Shown in pieces: positions 45,720 through 55,227 of a stretch of 64,000 bases of DNA. Each line of letters starts with the position of its first letter. Position 1 is the first letter of the stretch. This DNA comes from Methylobacterium sp. E-065 (GTDB lineage Bacteria > Pseudomonadota > Alphaproteobacteria > Rhizobiales > Beijerinckiaceae): positions 62,001 to 126,000 of the forward strand of contig NZ_JAKSYD010000296.1 of NCBI RefSeq assembly GCF_022829605.1, read 5' to 3'. The position numbers and the translations under genes are program-made. The notes beneath the pieces were generated by a model. It saw only the letters and a list, made by a program, of their open reading frames with translations. It did not search any database and was not told the DNA's origin.

Positions 45720-47420
45720 ATGCCCGCCGCACCTCCAGCTCTGACTCTCGATCCCGAAACCATCGAAGCCGCCGCCAACGCCGCCGCCTGGCCCTTCGAG
45801 GAGGCGCGCAAGCTCGTGGCGCGGCTGGAGAAGACTGGCAAGACAGAGGTGCTGTTCGAGACCGGCTACGGCCCCTCGGGCCTGCCGCATATCGGCACGT
45901 TCGGGGAGGTCGCCCGCACCTCCATGGTACGCCACGCCTTCCGGGTGCTCACCCGCGACGCGGTGCCGACGCGGCTGATCGCCTTCTCGGACGACATGGA
46001 CGGGCTGCGCAAGGTGCCCGACAATGTGCCGAACCGCGAGATGCTAGCCGCCCATCTCAACCAGCCGCTCACCCGGGTGCCGGACCCGTTCGGCACCCAT
46101 GACAGCTTCGGGGCGCACAACAACGCCGAATTGCGCCGCTTCCTCGACGCGTTCGGGTTCGCCTACGAGTTCCGCTCGGCGACCGAATGCTACCGCGAAG
46201 GCGTGTTCGACACGGTGCTGCTGCGCGTGCTGGAGCGCTACGATTCCGTCATGGAGATCATGTTGCCGTCTCTGCGCGCCGAGCGCTCGGCGAGCTATTC
46301 CCCGTTCCTGCCGCTCCATCCGGTCACCGGCCACGTGATGCAGGTGCCGATCGACGAGGTGAAGGCGGAAAGCGGCACGATCGTGTGGCGCGATCCCGCC
46401 ACGGGCGAGCGCTACGAGACCCCGGTGACCGGCGGCCACGCCAAGCTGCAATGGAAGCCCGATTGGGCGATGCGCTGGGTCGCGCTCGGCGTCGATTACG
46501 AGATGGCCGGCAAGGACCTGATCGATTCGGTCAAGCTTTCGGCCAAGATCGCCCGGGCGCTCGGCGGCGAGCCGCCGGAGGGGTTCAATTACGAGCTGTT
46601 CCTGGACGAGAAGGGCCAGAAGATCTCGAAGTCGAAGGGCAACGGCCTGACGATCGACGACTGGCTCAAGTACGGCACGCCGGAATCCTTGAGCCTGTTC
46701 ATGTACACCAAGCCGCGCGAGGCCAAGCGCCTGTTCTTCGACGTGATCCCGCGGCACGTGGACGAGTATATCGGCTTCCTCGACCGCTATGCCGGTCAGG
46801 ACGCGAAGCTGCGCCTCGGCAATCCGGTCTGGCACCTGCACGCCGGCACCCCGCCGGAGCCCGAGCGTGTCGAGGGCGCGAGCTTGACCTTCGCGATGCT
46901 GCTCAACCTCGCGGCGGTGGCCAATACCGAGGATCCGGCGGTGCTGTGGGGCTTCATCCGCCGCTACGCGCCGCAGACCGGGCCGGAGACCCATCCAGGC
47001 CTCGACCGGTTGGTGGTCCACGCCCTGACGTATTTTTCGGACTTCGTGCGACCCGCCAAGACCTACCGGGCGCCGACCCCCGAGGAGCGGGCGGCCCTGG
47101 AGGATCTGTCGGAGACGTTGGCGGACCATGCCGGCTCCACCGATCCGGAGGTCCTGCAGGCGGCGGTCTACGAGGTCGGGCGGCGCCACTTCCCCGACAC
47201 GTCCGGCAAGGCCAAGAGCCCGGACGGGCGACCCGGCGTGTCGCAGGCGTGGTTCACGAGCCTCTACAACGTGTTGTTCGGCGAGGCGCGCGGGCCCCGG
47301 TTCGGCTCCTTCGTGGCCCTTTATGGGGTTGAGGAGACGCGGGGCCTGATCGCCTCGGCCCTGTCGGGCGCGCTGGTGGCCGAGCACGAGGCCTTCACGG
47401 CCGGCAAGAATGCGGCCTGA
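45720..47420 (+). CDS. lysK: Lysyl-tRNA synthetase, class I
   Basis: A 566-residue class I LysRS, unrelated to the class II enzyme of most bacteria but usual in many alphaproteobacteria. The HIGH motif is SGLPHIGTFGE, the KMSKS motif is KISKSKGNGL. FSDDMDGLRKVPDNVPN and PVTGGHAKLQWKPDWAMRW are family signatures. It charges tRNA-Lys in the cytoplasm. Full length. Confidence 0.97.
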   Translation: MPAAPPALTLDPETIEAAANAAAWPFEEARKLVARLEKTGKTEVLFETGYGPSGLPHIGTFGEVARTSMVRHAFRVLTRDAVPTRLIAFSDDMDGLRKVPDNVPNREMLAAHLNQPLTRVPDPFGTHDSFGAHNNAELRRFLDAFGFAYEFRSATECYREGVFDTVLLRVLERYDSVMEIMLPSLRAERSASYSPFLPLHPVTGHVMQVPIDEVKAESGTIVWRDPATGERYETPVTGGHAKLQWKPDWAMRWVALGVDYEMAGKDLIDSVKLSAKIARALGGEPPEGFNYELFLDEKGQKISKSKGNGLTIDDWLKYGTPESLSLFMYTKPREAKRLFFDVIPRHVDEYIGFLDRYAGQDAKLRLGNPVWHLHAGTPPEPERVEGASLTFAMLLNLAAVANTEDPAVLWGFIRRYAPQTGPETHPGLDRLVVHALTYFSDFVRPAKTYRAPTPEERAALEDLSETLADHAGSTDPEVLQAAVYEVGRRHFPDTSGKAKSPDGRPGVSQAWFTSLYNVLFGEARGPRFGSFVALYGVEETRGLIASALSGALVAEHEAFTAGKNAA

Positions 47421-47427
47421 GCCCGCG

Positions 47428-48039
47428 ATGATCGTCGACAGCCTCGCCGCCCTGGAGGCGATTTACCACGCGCCTCTAGCGCCCGCCTCCACGGTGAAGG
47501 TAGCGGCCTCGGTCACGCCGGACTACGCGGCGCTGATCGCGGCCTCGCCCTTCGCGGTGCTGGCGACGAGCGGCCCGGAAGGGCTTGATTGCAGCCCCCG
47601 CGGAGACCAGCCGGGCTTCGTGCGGGTTGCCGATCCGCACACGCTGATCCTGCCAGACCGGCGCGGCAACAACCGGATCGATTCCTTGCGCAACATCGTG
47701 CGCGATCCGCGGGTGGCCCTGCTGTTCCTGATCCCGGGCTTGGGCACGACGCTGCGGGTGAACGGGCGGGCGGTGATCTCGGCCGATCCAGATCTGCTGG
47801 CCTCCTTCAGCGTCGACGGCCACGCGCCGCGCACGGCAATCGTGATCACGGTCGCGGAGGTGTACTTCCAGTGCGCCCGGGCGATCATCCGGGCCAAGCT
47901 GTGGGATCCGGAGGCCCGGGTCGATCCGGCGAGCCTGCCGACCCCCGGGGCGATCCTGGCGGCGCTGACCGCGGGTGAAGTCGGCGGCCAGCGCTACGAT
48001 GCGGAATGGCCGGGACGGGCGGCCAAGACGATGTGGTGA
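47428..48039 (+). CDS. PPOX-type FMN flavoprotein
   Basis: A 203-residue pyridoxamine-5'-phosphate-oxidase-fold protein: FAVLATSGPEGLDCSPRGDQPGFVRV, TLILPDRRGNNRIDSLRNI, VALLFLIPGLGTTLRVNGRAVI, YFQCARAIIRAKLW. This matches the MSMEG_1061-like group, which binds FMN; the substrate is unknown. ATG 47428 lies 8 bp after lysK; an ATG at 47410 would overlap it. Confidence 0.85.
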   Translation: MIVDSLAALEAIYHAPLAPASTVKVAASVTPDYAALIAASPFAVLATSGPEGLDCSPRGDQPGFVRVADPHTLILPDRRGNNRIDSLRNIVRDPRVALLFLIPGLGTTLRVNGRAVISADPDLLASFSVDGHAPRTAIVITVAEVYFQCARAIIRAKLWDPEARVDPASLPTPGAILAALTAGEVGGQRYDAEWPGRAAKTMW

Positions 48040-48044
48040 GGGAC

Positions 48045-48169
48045 GGCTCGTCGAAATCGGCGAGGGCGGCATCGAGGAAAGCGCCCAGTTCGTCGTCGGC
48101 TGCATCGGCTTGCGCGACCAGCAGCGACTGGCGCTTGCATTCCGCAGCAAAGCCCGGCCGGCTTGTGTC
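48045..48169 (-). pseudogene. Remnant of a MazE-like antitoxin (DUF3018)
   Basis: The minus strand encodes DTSRPGFAAECKRQSLLVAQ, then ADAADDELGAFLDAALADFDE, matching the C-terminal half of the DUF3018 antitoxin family. The N-terminal half is absent (a stop lies in frame upstream) and no toxin gene is next to it. I see nothing else in the 48040-48298 gap. Confidence 0.5.
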
Positions 48170-48298
48170 GTAAGTCTCCTAGGTTCCCTGCGCGATCGGC
48201 GTGATCATCGGCGTCCCGCTCATCAGCATAGGTCAGGGTGCAGCGAGCGGGCGCCGGACGTCAAGGCCGACAGTGGGGCCCGGCCTTCACCGTCGGCC

Positions 48299-49198
48299 TT
48301 ACCCCACCAGCGCCAGATCCTGCGTCTCGGTATCGGGGATGACATCGACCTCGACCTTGAGGCGCTGCTTGCCCGAGCCGCTGACGATGCCGTCGAGAGG
48401 GGCCACGTCGCCGTAGTCGCGGCCGCGCGCCACCACGATGTGGTCGTCTCTGATCGGCACGCCGTTGGTCGGATCCAAGCCGAGCCAGCCCGCGCCGCAC
48501 CAGACCGCGACCCAGGCGTGGCTCGCGTCGGCCCCGCGCAGGCGGGGGCGACCCGGCGGCGGCACCGTGCGCAGGTAGCCGCTGACATAGGCCGCCGGCA
48601 GGCCCATGCCCCGCAGGCCCGCGATCATCACGTGGGCGAAATCCTGGCAGACCCCGGCCCGCAGGGCGAAGGATTCGGCGAGCGGCGTGTAGACGTTGGT
48701 GGCGCGGGCATCGAACCGGAAGTCCCGGCCGATCCGCAGCATCAAATCATGGGCCGCCCCGTAGGCGCAGCGGCCGGCGGAAAAGCTCGGCCGTGCGTAG
48801 GCGGTCACCTCGGGCAGCAGCGGCACCCGGCCGCTCGGATACAGGAAATGCACCGGCGCCCGACCGCCGAGGTCGCGGCCCGCCACCACGGCGTCGCGGA
48901 CCCGCTCCCAGGCCATCCCGGATTCCGGCGGCGGCGGGGCCGCGCGCTCGACCCGCACGGTGGAGAGCGCCTCGACGCTGAAGACGGTGTGGGGCGTCTC
49001 CAGGGTGATCGCCAGCGCGTCGATCCCGAAATAGTCGTGCCGTGTGACCGCGGTGGCGGGGCTCGGATCGATCGTGACGGCGCTCGCCAGCACGCTCTGG
49101 CCCTCACCGTCCTGTGGCTTGAGCCGCAGGGTGCAGCGGGCGAAGCGCACCGGCCGGCCGTAGCGGTAGGTGGTGCGGTGGCGCAACGTGTAGATCAC
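48299..49198 (-). CDS. Transglutaminase-like protein
   Basis: A 299-residue protein. An N-terminal bacterial-transglutaminase domain (TLRHRTTYRYGRPVRFARCTLRLKP) precedes the catalytic core: Cys in AGVCQDFAHVMIAGLR, His in ADASHAWVAVW, Asp in LGLDPTNGV. No signal peptide, so cytoplasmic. GTG 49198 overlaps the stop of the ATP-grasp/alpha-E gene. It is the third gene of the operon and may cleave or join the amide product of the other two. Confidence 0.9.
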   Translation of the reverse strand: MIYTLRHRTTYRYGRPVRFARCTLRLKPQDGEGQSVLASAVTIDPSPATAVTRHDYFGIDALAITLETPHTVFSVEALSTVRVERAAPPPPESGMAWERVRDAVVAGRDLGGRAPVHFLYPSGRVPLLPEVTAYARPSFSAGRCAYGAAHDLMLRIGRDFRFDARATNVYTPLAESFALRAGVCQDFAHVMIAGLRGMGLPAAYVSGYLRTVPPPGRPRLRGADASHAWVAVWCGAGWLGLDPTNGVPIRDDHIVVARGRDYGDVAPLDGIVSGSGKQRLKVEVDVIPDTETQDLALVG

Positions 49199-51735
49199 GC
49201 CAGCCCCGTCAGCTTCTCGGGGCGCAGCGCGTTCGGCCCCGTCGGGAAGTAGCGCGCCGCGATCCCGTCGGCGAGGCGCTCGAGGTCGGTCTCCAGGGCG
49301 GTGAGGCGCACGGCATCGAAATCGGCGGCCTCGCCGCTGCGCAGCTCCGCCAGGATCCGGGTGGCGAGGCGGACATGCGGCTCCGGGATGCCGTCGGCGG
49401 CGAGCGCCGGCAGGTCGGCGAGGTGGCGGGTGATCGCCTCCGCCTGGAAGGCGATCGAGCGCGGGTTGTAGGGGTCGAGCAGTACGAGGTCGCGCACGGG
49501 ATCGAGGGCCGCCCCCTGCAGGTAGCGGCGCCCGTAGCTGATCTGCGAGTCGCAGAGCGACAGCATCACCCCGAGGCAGCCTGGCGTCGCCTCGTCGTTG
49601 GCGAAGGCCAGCGCGAAGGTGCAGGTGTTGACCGCCCGCTCGATCCGCCGGCCGAGCTCGACGAAGTGCCAGCCCTCCGCGCGGCTCATGTTCTCGTGGG
49701 TGAGGCCGGACAGCGCCGCAAGCTGGCTCAGCGCCCGCTCGGCGCGGCCCGTGAGCTGGGATTCGGCCAGCGCCCACCCGGTGTCGAGGGAGAGGGACTC
49801 GCCGAGATCGGCGAGCACCCGCCAGGCCTCGCCGGAGAGGCGGGCGCGCAAGGCAGCGGCGTTGCGGCGGGCCGACTCGACATGGGCCCAGGCCGAACCC
49901 GGCCGCTCGCGCCCCGCCAGCGCCTCCTGGGCGAGGCGGGCGGTGGGCAGGTCGGCCGCGCCGATGGTGGCCCACTCGTACAGGAGGGCCCGCAAAGCCA
50001 GGGCGGCCGGCGTGTCGAGGGCGCCCGAGATATCGGCCCCGACCGCGTCGCCGACGCTGCGCAGATGGGCCAGCACCAGCCGGATCACCGCCTCGGCGCG
50101 TTCCAGGTAGCGGCCGAGCCAGAACAGGCCGTCGGCCGCCCGGGCGGGGAGGTGTCCGCCGACGCGGCGCACCCGCGGTGCCGCGTGCAGGCCGATCGGG
50201 GGCGCGGCGACTGGTTTTTCCGAGAGCACCCAGACATCCGCCGAGCGGATACCGAGCCGCAATTCGATCGGATCGACATCCTCGCGTTCCGCGACCCGGC
50301 AGAAGCCTCCGGGCATGACCTGCCAGCCGAGCGGCGTCCGCGTGGCGAAGACGCGGACCACGAAGGGGCGGGGCGCCAGCGAGAGGCCGTCCGGGCCGCG
50401 CTCCCAGCCCGGCATGGTCGAGAGCGGCGCGGCCTCCTGGGCGACGTAGTCGAACGGCCGGTCGCGCAGGGCCGCCACCACCCGCTCCCGCTCGGCCGCC
50501 AGGACCGGGCCCGCCAGGATCGCGTCGCGCCCCGCCCCGCGCTGAGGCGTGGCGGCCGGGCGCAGGGTCAGGCTGTCGAGGTTGGCCTGCGCGTGCGCCA
50601 GACCTTCGAGGTCGCCACACCACCACGTGCGCGGATGGCCGAGCCGCAGGGGCTCGCCGAAGATCCGGCGGGCGATGCCGTCGAGATAGGGGGCGAGCGC
50701 GGCCGACTCCACGAGCCCCGAGCCCGGCATGTTGGTCACCACCAGGGAGCCGTTGCGCAGGGCCTCAAGAATACCGGGGATGCCGAGCCGCGAGGCCGGG
50801 TTCAGCTCCAGGGGATCGAGGAAATCGGAATCGATCCGCCGCCACACGGCGTCGGCGCGCTTCAGGCCCGAGACGGTGCGCACGTGCAGGCGCCCATCCT
50901 GCATGACGAGGTCGTCGCCCTCCACCAGCATCAGGCCGAGATAGCGGGCGAGCGCCGCCTGCTCGACATAGGTGCTGCTGTAGGGGCCGGAGGTCAGCAG
51001 GCAGATCCGCGGGTCGATCCGCTCCGCACCCAGCGTCAGTCCGTCGCGAAACGCCTGGAAGAAGGCCGGCAGGCGCTCGACATGGAGGTCCTGGACGAGG
51101 TCCGGGAAGGTCCGGGCCAGGACCATCCGGTTCTCCAGCGCCCAGCCGAGGCCCGAGGGCGCCTGCGTCCGGTCGGCCAGCACCTGCCAGCGCCCGTCCG
51201 GTCCCCGGCCGAGATCGGCGGCGTAGAGCTTCAGGTAATGGCCGCCGGGAGGCATGACCCGGTGGAGCGGGTGCAGGAATTCGGGCGTGCCGGCCACGAT
51301 CGCGGCGGGGAGCAGCCCCTCCTCGACCAGCCTTCCATCGCCGTAGACGTCGGCGAGGATCGCCTCCATCAGCTCCGCGCGCTGGACGATGCCGGCGCTC
51401 AGCGAAGCCCATTCGGCGCCCTCGATCACCAGGGGCAGGCAGCCGAGCGGCCAGGGATGCTCGCGCTGGTCGCCGGCGATCCGGAACGAGATGCCGGCGT
51501 CCCGGATGTGCCGCTCCGCCGCGACGAAGCGGGCCAGGATCTCCGTCTCGGTGAGGCCGCCGAGGCGGTCGAGCAGGCGCGGCCAGGCCCCGCGGGGCTG
51601 GCCGTCCGGCCCCAGGAACTCGTCCGGCCGCCCGGGGACCGGCCGGTAGCCCGCGGCCCAACGGGCGACGCGCGCCCGCGGGTCCTCCGCCGGCTCGGCC
51701 CGGGCGAGGCTCTCCGCGAGCGCCGCCTCCATCAC
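49195..51735 (-). CDS. Circularly permuted ATP-grasp / alpha-E fusion protein
   Basis: An 846-residue fusion. Residues about 60-500 are the circularly permuted type 2 ATP-grasp domain (ISFRIAGDQREHPWPLGCLPLVIEG, DVYGDGRLVEEGLLPA, LTSGPYSSTYVEQAALARYLG, LEGDDLVM-like VEGDDLVMQDG, VTNMPGSGLVES). From about 530 is the helical alpha-E domain (ADGLFWLGRYLERAEAVIRLVLAH, ENMSRAEGWHFVELGRRIERA). In many genomes these are two genes. ATP-grasp enzymes form amide or peptide bonds; substrate unknown. Confidence 0.92.
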   Translation of the reverse strand: MMEAALAESLARAEPAEDPRARVARWAAGYRPVPGRPDEFLGPDGQPRGAWPRLLDRLGGLTETEILARFVAAERHIRDAGISFRIAGDQREHPWPLGCLPLVIEGAEWASLSAGIVQRAELMEAILADVYGDGRLVEEGLLPAAIVAGTPEFLHPLHRVMPPGGHYLKLYAADLGRGPDGRWQVLADRTQAPSGLGWALENRMVLARTFPDLVQDLHVERLPAFFQAFRDGLTLGAERIDPRICLLTSGPYSSTYVEQAALARYLGLMLVEGDDLVMQDGRLHVRTVSGLKRADAVWRRIDSDFLDPLELNPASRLGIPGILEALRNGSLVVTNMPGSGLVESAALAPYLDGIARRIFGEPLRLGHPRTWWCGDLEGLAHAQANLDSLTLRPAATPQRGAGRDAILAGPVLAAERERVVAALRDRPFDYVAQEAAPLSTMPGWERGPDGLSLAPRPFVVRVFATRTPLGWQVMPGGFCRVAEREDVDPIELRLGIRSADVWVLSEKPVAAPPIGLHAAPRVRRVGGHLPARAADGLFWLGRYLERAEAVIRLVLAHLRSVGDAVGADISGALDTPAALALRALLYEWATIGAADLPTARLAQEALAGRERPGSAWAHVESARRNAAALRARLSGEAWRVLADLGESLSLDTGWALAESQLTGRAERALSQLAALSGLTHENMSRAEGWHFVELGRRIERAVNTCTFALAFANDEATPGCLGVMLSLCDSQISYGRRYLQGAALDPVRDLVLLDPYNPRSIAFQAEAITRHLADLPALAADGIPEPHVRLATRILAELRSGEAADFDAVRLTALETDLERLADGIAARYFPTGPNALRPEKLTGLA

Positions 51736-51745
51736 GGCCCCCCGA

Positions 51746-54700
51746 TCATTGCGGAGCCGGCGTGCGCAGGTCGAGGGTCAGCGGGAACTCCGCACTCGAT
51801 TCCGGCCGGGGCATCTCCACCCGGCCCGGGGTGTGGCCGTGCGGCTGGAACCGGGCGAGGCGCCGCCCCTCCGCCTCGTAGGCGTTGACCGGGTGGGTCT
51901 CGTAGTTGCGCCCGCCCGGATGGGCGACGTGGTAGCGGCAGCCGCCAAGCGAGCGCCCGCTCCAGGCATCGAGGATGTCGAAGGTCAGCGGTGCGTGGGC
52001 CGGAATGGTCGGGTGCAGCGAGGAGGCCGGCTGCCACGCCTTGAAGCGCAGGCCCGCCACGGCCTCGCCGCCGCGGCCGGTGGAGGTCATGGGCAGGCGT
52101 CGGCCGTTGCAGGCGATGACGTGCCGCTCGGGCACGAAGCCCTCGACCTTGACCTGCAGCCGCTCGACCGAGCTGTCGACGAAGCGCACGGTGCCCCCGC
52201 TTGTCCCTTCCTCGCCCATCACGTGCCAGGGCTCCAGCGCTTGGCGCAGCTCCATCCGGACGCCGCCATGCTCCACCGCGCCGAAGACCGGGAACCGGAA
52301 CAGGGCCTGCGCCTCGAAGGCGACCGGATCGAAACCGTACCCTGCCGCCCGCAGATCCTCCAGCACCCCGAGGAAGTCGGACCAGAGGAAATGCGGGAGC
52401 ATGAAGCGATCGTGGAGGTTCGTGCCCCAGCGGACACAACTCCCGGTCTGCGGCTCGCGCCAGAGCCACGCCACGAGGGCGCGGAGCAGGAGCTGCTGCG
52501 CGAGGCTCATCCGCGCGTCCGGCGGCATCTCGAAGGCGCGGAATTCCAAGAGGCCGAGGCGCCCCGTCGGGCCGTCCGGCGAGTAGAGCTTGTCGATGCA
52601 GATCTCGGACCGGTGGGTGTTGCCGGAGACGTCCACGAGGATGTTGCGGAACACCCGGTCGACCAGCCAGCGCGGGATGTTGGGCGCGTCGGGGGCGGGG
52701 ATCTGCGCCAGCGCGATCTCCAGCTCGTAGAGCCCGTCATGGCGGGCCTCGTCCATGCGCGGGGCCTGACTGGTCGGGCCGATATACAAGCCCGAGAACA
52801 GGTAGGAGAGAGCCGGGTGGCGCTGCCAGTAGAGCACGAGGCTCTTGAGCAGGTCGGGCCGGCGGAGGAACGGGGAATCGTCCGGCGTGACGCCGCCCAT
52901 CACCACGTGGTTGCCGCCGCCGGTGCCGGTGTGGCGCCCGTCGACCATGAACTTCTCGGCGCCGAGCCGGGTCTGGCGGGCGTCGGCGTAAAGGTCGGTG
53001 GTGATGTCGACCGCCTCCCGCCAGGAGGCGGCCGGGTGGACGTTGACCTCGATCACGCCCGGGTCGGGCGTTACCTTGATCATGCCGATCCGCGGGTCGT
53101 AGGGCGGCTCGTAGCCCTCGATCTGGATCGGCAGGTTCAGCTCGGCGGCGGCCGCTTCGAGATGGCCGGCGAGTTCGAGGTATTCGTCGACGCGCTGCAC
53201 CGGCGGCATGAACACCCGCACCACCCCGTCCCGGGGCTCGATCGATACCGCAGTGCGCACGGCCACGCCGGTGATGCCCGAGCCGTTGACGGTCGTCTCG
53301 CCGGGATGCCCGTCGGGCAGCGCGGCGCGGGGCTCCAGGGGATCCTGCGGCTGGTAGTAGGGATAGTGCTCCGGCGGCACGTAGGGCAGGGACGACAGGG
53401 GCAGGCGGAAGCCCAGCGGCGAGTCCCCCGGCACCAGGAAGGTGGCACCGCGCCGGAACTCCCATGTCTCCGAGATCCAGACCCGATCGGCATCGCCGTC
53501 CTTGCCGGTGGGCAGGCTCGCCAGCGGCAGGACGTAGCCCGCGGCCTCCCCGACGCCCCGCGCGTAGACCCGCTTGATCCGCGCATCGAATTCCACCGAA
53601 CCGGACTTGGCGTCGGCCGGCGTGACGTTGACCGGCAGCGCCGCAACCTTCTTCTCCCAGAGCTCACCGTCCTCGAAGGCCGGAAAGACGTAGTCGGGCA
53701 GGCCGAGGCGGCGGGCCAGCGCGTCGGCGAGCGCCTTGGCCTGCGCGATGGTGGCCGTTCCTTCCTCACCGGGCGCAGCCTCCGGAGCGATCAGGTCCGG
53801 GTTGCGCCAGATCGGCTTGCCGTCCTTGCGCCAGTAGAGCCCGAAGGCCCAGCGAGGCAGGCTCTCGCCGGGATACCACTTGCCCTGGCCGTAATGGAGC
53901 AGGCCGCCGGGCCCGAACCGGTCGCGCAGGCGCCGGATCAGCTGGTCGGCGCGGCCGCGCTTGGTCGGGCCGACAGCGGCGATGTTCCATTCGGGGGATT
54001 CGAAATCGTCCACCGACACGAAGGTCGGCTCGCCGCCCATGGTGAGCCGCACGTCCTGCTTCGCAAGGTCGGCATCGACCCGCTCGCCCAGCGCGTCCAT
54101 GGACGTCCAGACCGCCTCCGAGAACGGCTTGGTGATCCGCGGCGTCTCGGCGACGCGGGTGATGCTCATCTGGAAGTCGAAGGTGGTCTGGGCCGGCTCC
54201 ATCGCCCCCGAAATCGGCGCGGCCGAATGGTAGTGCGGCGTCGCGGCCAGCGGGATGTGGCCCTCGCCGGTGAGCAGCCCCGAGGTCGCGTCCATGCCGA
54301 CCCAGCCGGCGCCCGGCAGGTAGACCTCGGCCCAGGCGTGCAGATCTGTGAAATCCGCCGAGGCGCCGGTGGGACCGTCGACCGCCGTGGTGTCGGGCAC
54401 GAGCTGGACCAGGTAGCCGGAGACGAACCGGGCGGCGAAGCCGATCCGGCGCAGCACCTGCACGAGCAGCCATGCGGAATCGCGGCACGACCCGCTCTTG
54501 AGCCGCAACGTCTCGGCGGGGGTCTGGACGCCGGGCTCCATGCGGACGCCGTAGGCAGTCTCCCCGGCGATCTGGGCGTTCAGCGCCACCAGGAACAGGA
54601 CGGTGTTGGGCTCGTCGGGCAGCCGGGCGAGCAGCGCCTCCATCTCGGGGCACTCCGCGTCGACCGGCAGGCGATAAGGCGCCAGCTCCTCCGCAAGTTC

Positions 54701-55024
54701 GGCGTCGTACGCGAAGGGATGGGTCTGGGCGTAGTCCTCCACGAAGAAGTCGAACGGGTTGATCACCGCCATGTCGGCGGTGAGATCGACCTCGATCTTC
54801 AACTCGTCGGTCTTCTCCGGGAAGACGAGCCGGGCGAGCCAATTGCCGCTCGGATCCTGCTGCCAGTTCAGGAAGTGGTTGGCGGGCGTCACCGTCAGCG
54901 CGTAGGCCGGGATCTTGGTCCGCGCGTGCGGCGCCGGGCGCAGGCGGATCACCTGAGGCCCGAGGCTGATCGGCCGGTCGTAGCGGTAATGCGTGACGTG
55001 GTGCAGGGCGGCTTTAATCGACAC
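51746..55024 (-). CDS. Transglutaminase-DUF2126 protein
   Basis: A 1092-residue protein. The N-terminal 290 residues are transglutaminase-like (HHVTHYRYDRPISLGPQVIRLRP; Cys in SGSCRDSAWLLVQ, His in FTDLHAWAEVYL, Asp in VGMDATSG). The remaining 800 are DUF2126, a predicted amidoligase (DVRLTMGGEPTFVSVDD, DPGVIEVNVHPA, FMVDGRHTGTGGGNHVVMGG). It heads the operon, 10 bp before the ATP-grasp gene. Predicted to make or remodel a peptide-like amide in the cytoplasm. Confidence 0.93.
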   Translation of the reverse strand: MSIKAALHHVTHYRYDRPISLGPQVIRLRPAPHARTKIPAYALTVTPANHFLNWQQDPSGNWLARLVFPEKTDELKIEVDLTADMAVINPFDFFVEDYAQTHPFAYDAELAEELAPYRLPVDAECPEMEALLARLPDEPNTVLFLVALNAQIAGETAYGVRMEPGVQTPAETLRLKSGSCRDSAWLLVQVLRRIGFAARFVSGYLVQLVPDTTAVDGPTGASADFTDLHAWAEVYLPGAGWVGMDATSGLLTGEGHIPLAATPHYHSAAPISGAMEPAQTTFDFQMSITRVAETPRITKPFSEAVWTSMDALGERVDADLAKQDVRLTMGGEPTFVSVDDFESPEWNIAAVGPTKRGRADQLIRRLRDRFGPGGLLHYGQGKWYPGESLPRWAFGLYWRKDGKPIWRNPDLIAPEAAPGEEGTATIAQAKALADALARRLGLPDYVFPAFEDGELWEKKVAALPVNVTPADAKSGSVEFDARIKRVYARGVGEAAGYVLPLASLPTGKDGDADRVWISETWEFRRGATFLVPGDSPLGFRLPLSSLPYVPPEHYPYYQPQDPLEPRAALPDGHPGETTVNGSGITGVAVRTAVSIEPRDGVVRVFMPPVQRVDEYLELAGHLEAAAAELNLPIQIEGYEPPYDPRIGMIKVTPDPGVIEVNVHPAASWREAVDITTDLYADARQTRLGAEKFMVDGRHTGTGGGNHVVMGGVTPDDSPFLRRPDLLKSLVLYWQRHPALSYLFSGLYIGPTSQAPRMDEARHDGLYELEIALAQIPAPDAPNIPRWLVDRVFRNILVDVSGNTHRSEICIDKLYSPDGPTGRLGLLEFRAFEMPPDARMSLAQQLLLRALVAWLWREPQTGSCVRWGTNLHDRFMLPHFLWSDFLGVLEDLRAAGYGFDPVAFEAQALFRFPVFGAVEHGGVRMELRQALEPWHVMGEEGTSGGTVRFVDSSVERLQVKVEGFVPERHVIACNGRRLPMTSTGRGGEAVAGLRFKAWQPASSLHPTIPAHAPLTFDILDAWSGRSLGGCRYHVAHPGGRNYETHPVNAYEAEGRRLARFQPHGHTPGRVEMPRPESSAEFPLTLDLRTPAPQ

Positions 55025-55227
55025 GATGGCTCCGTCGAAAGGATCGAACGCGGTTCTCGATGCCGGTCCCTGGCGCCGGACCCAACCGCGCAGTTATGCG
55101 ATACACTCCCACCGACAAGCAATTTCCGTGCGGTGCCTTGTGTATCTGCCCGGCTGTCTGGCAGGAACTTTGCCCCGCAGCCCCGCTTGACCGGCAGGTG
55201 GGCCGGATGCCGGCCCGGGACGGCCCG

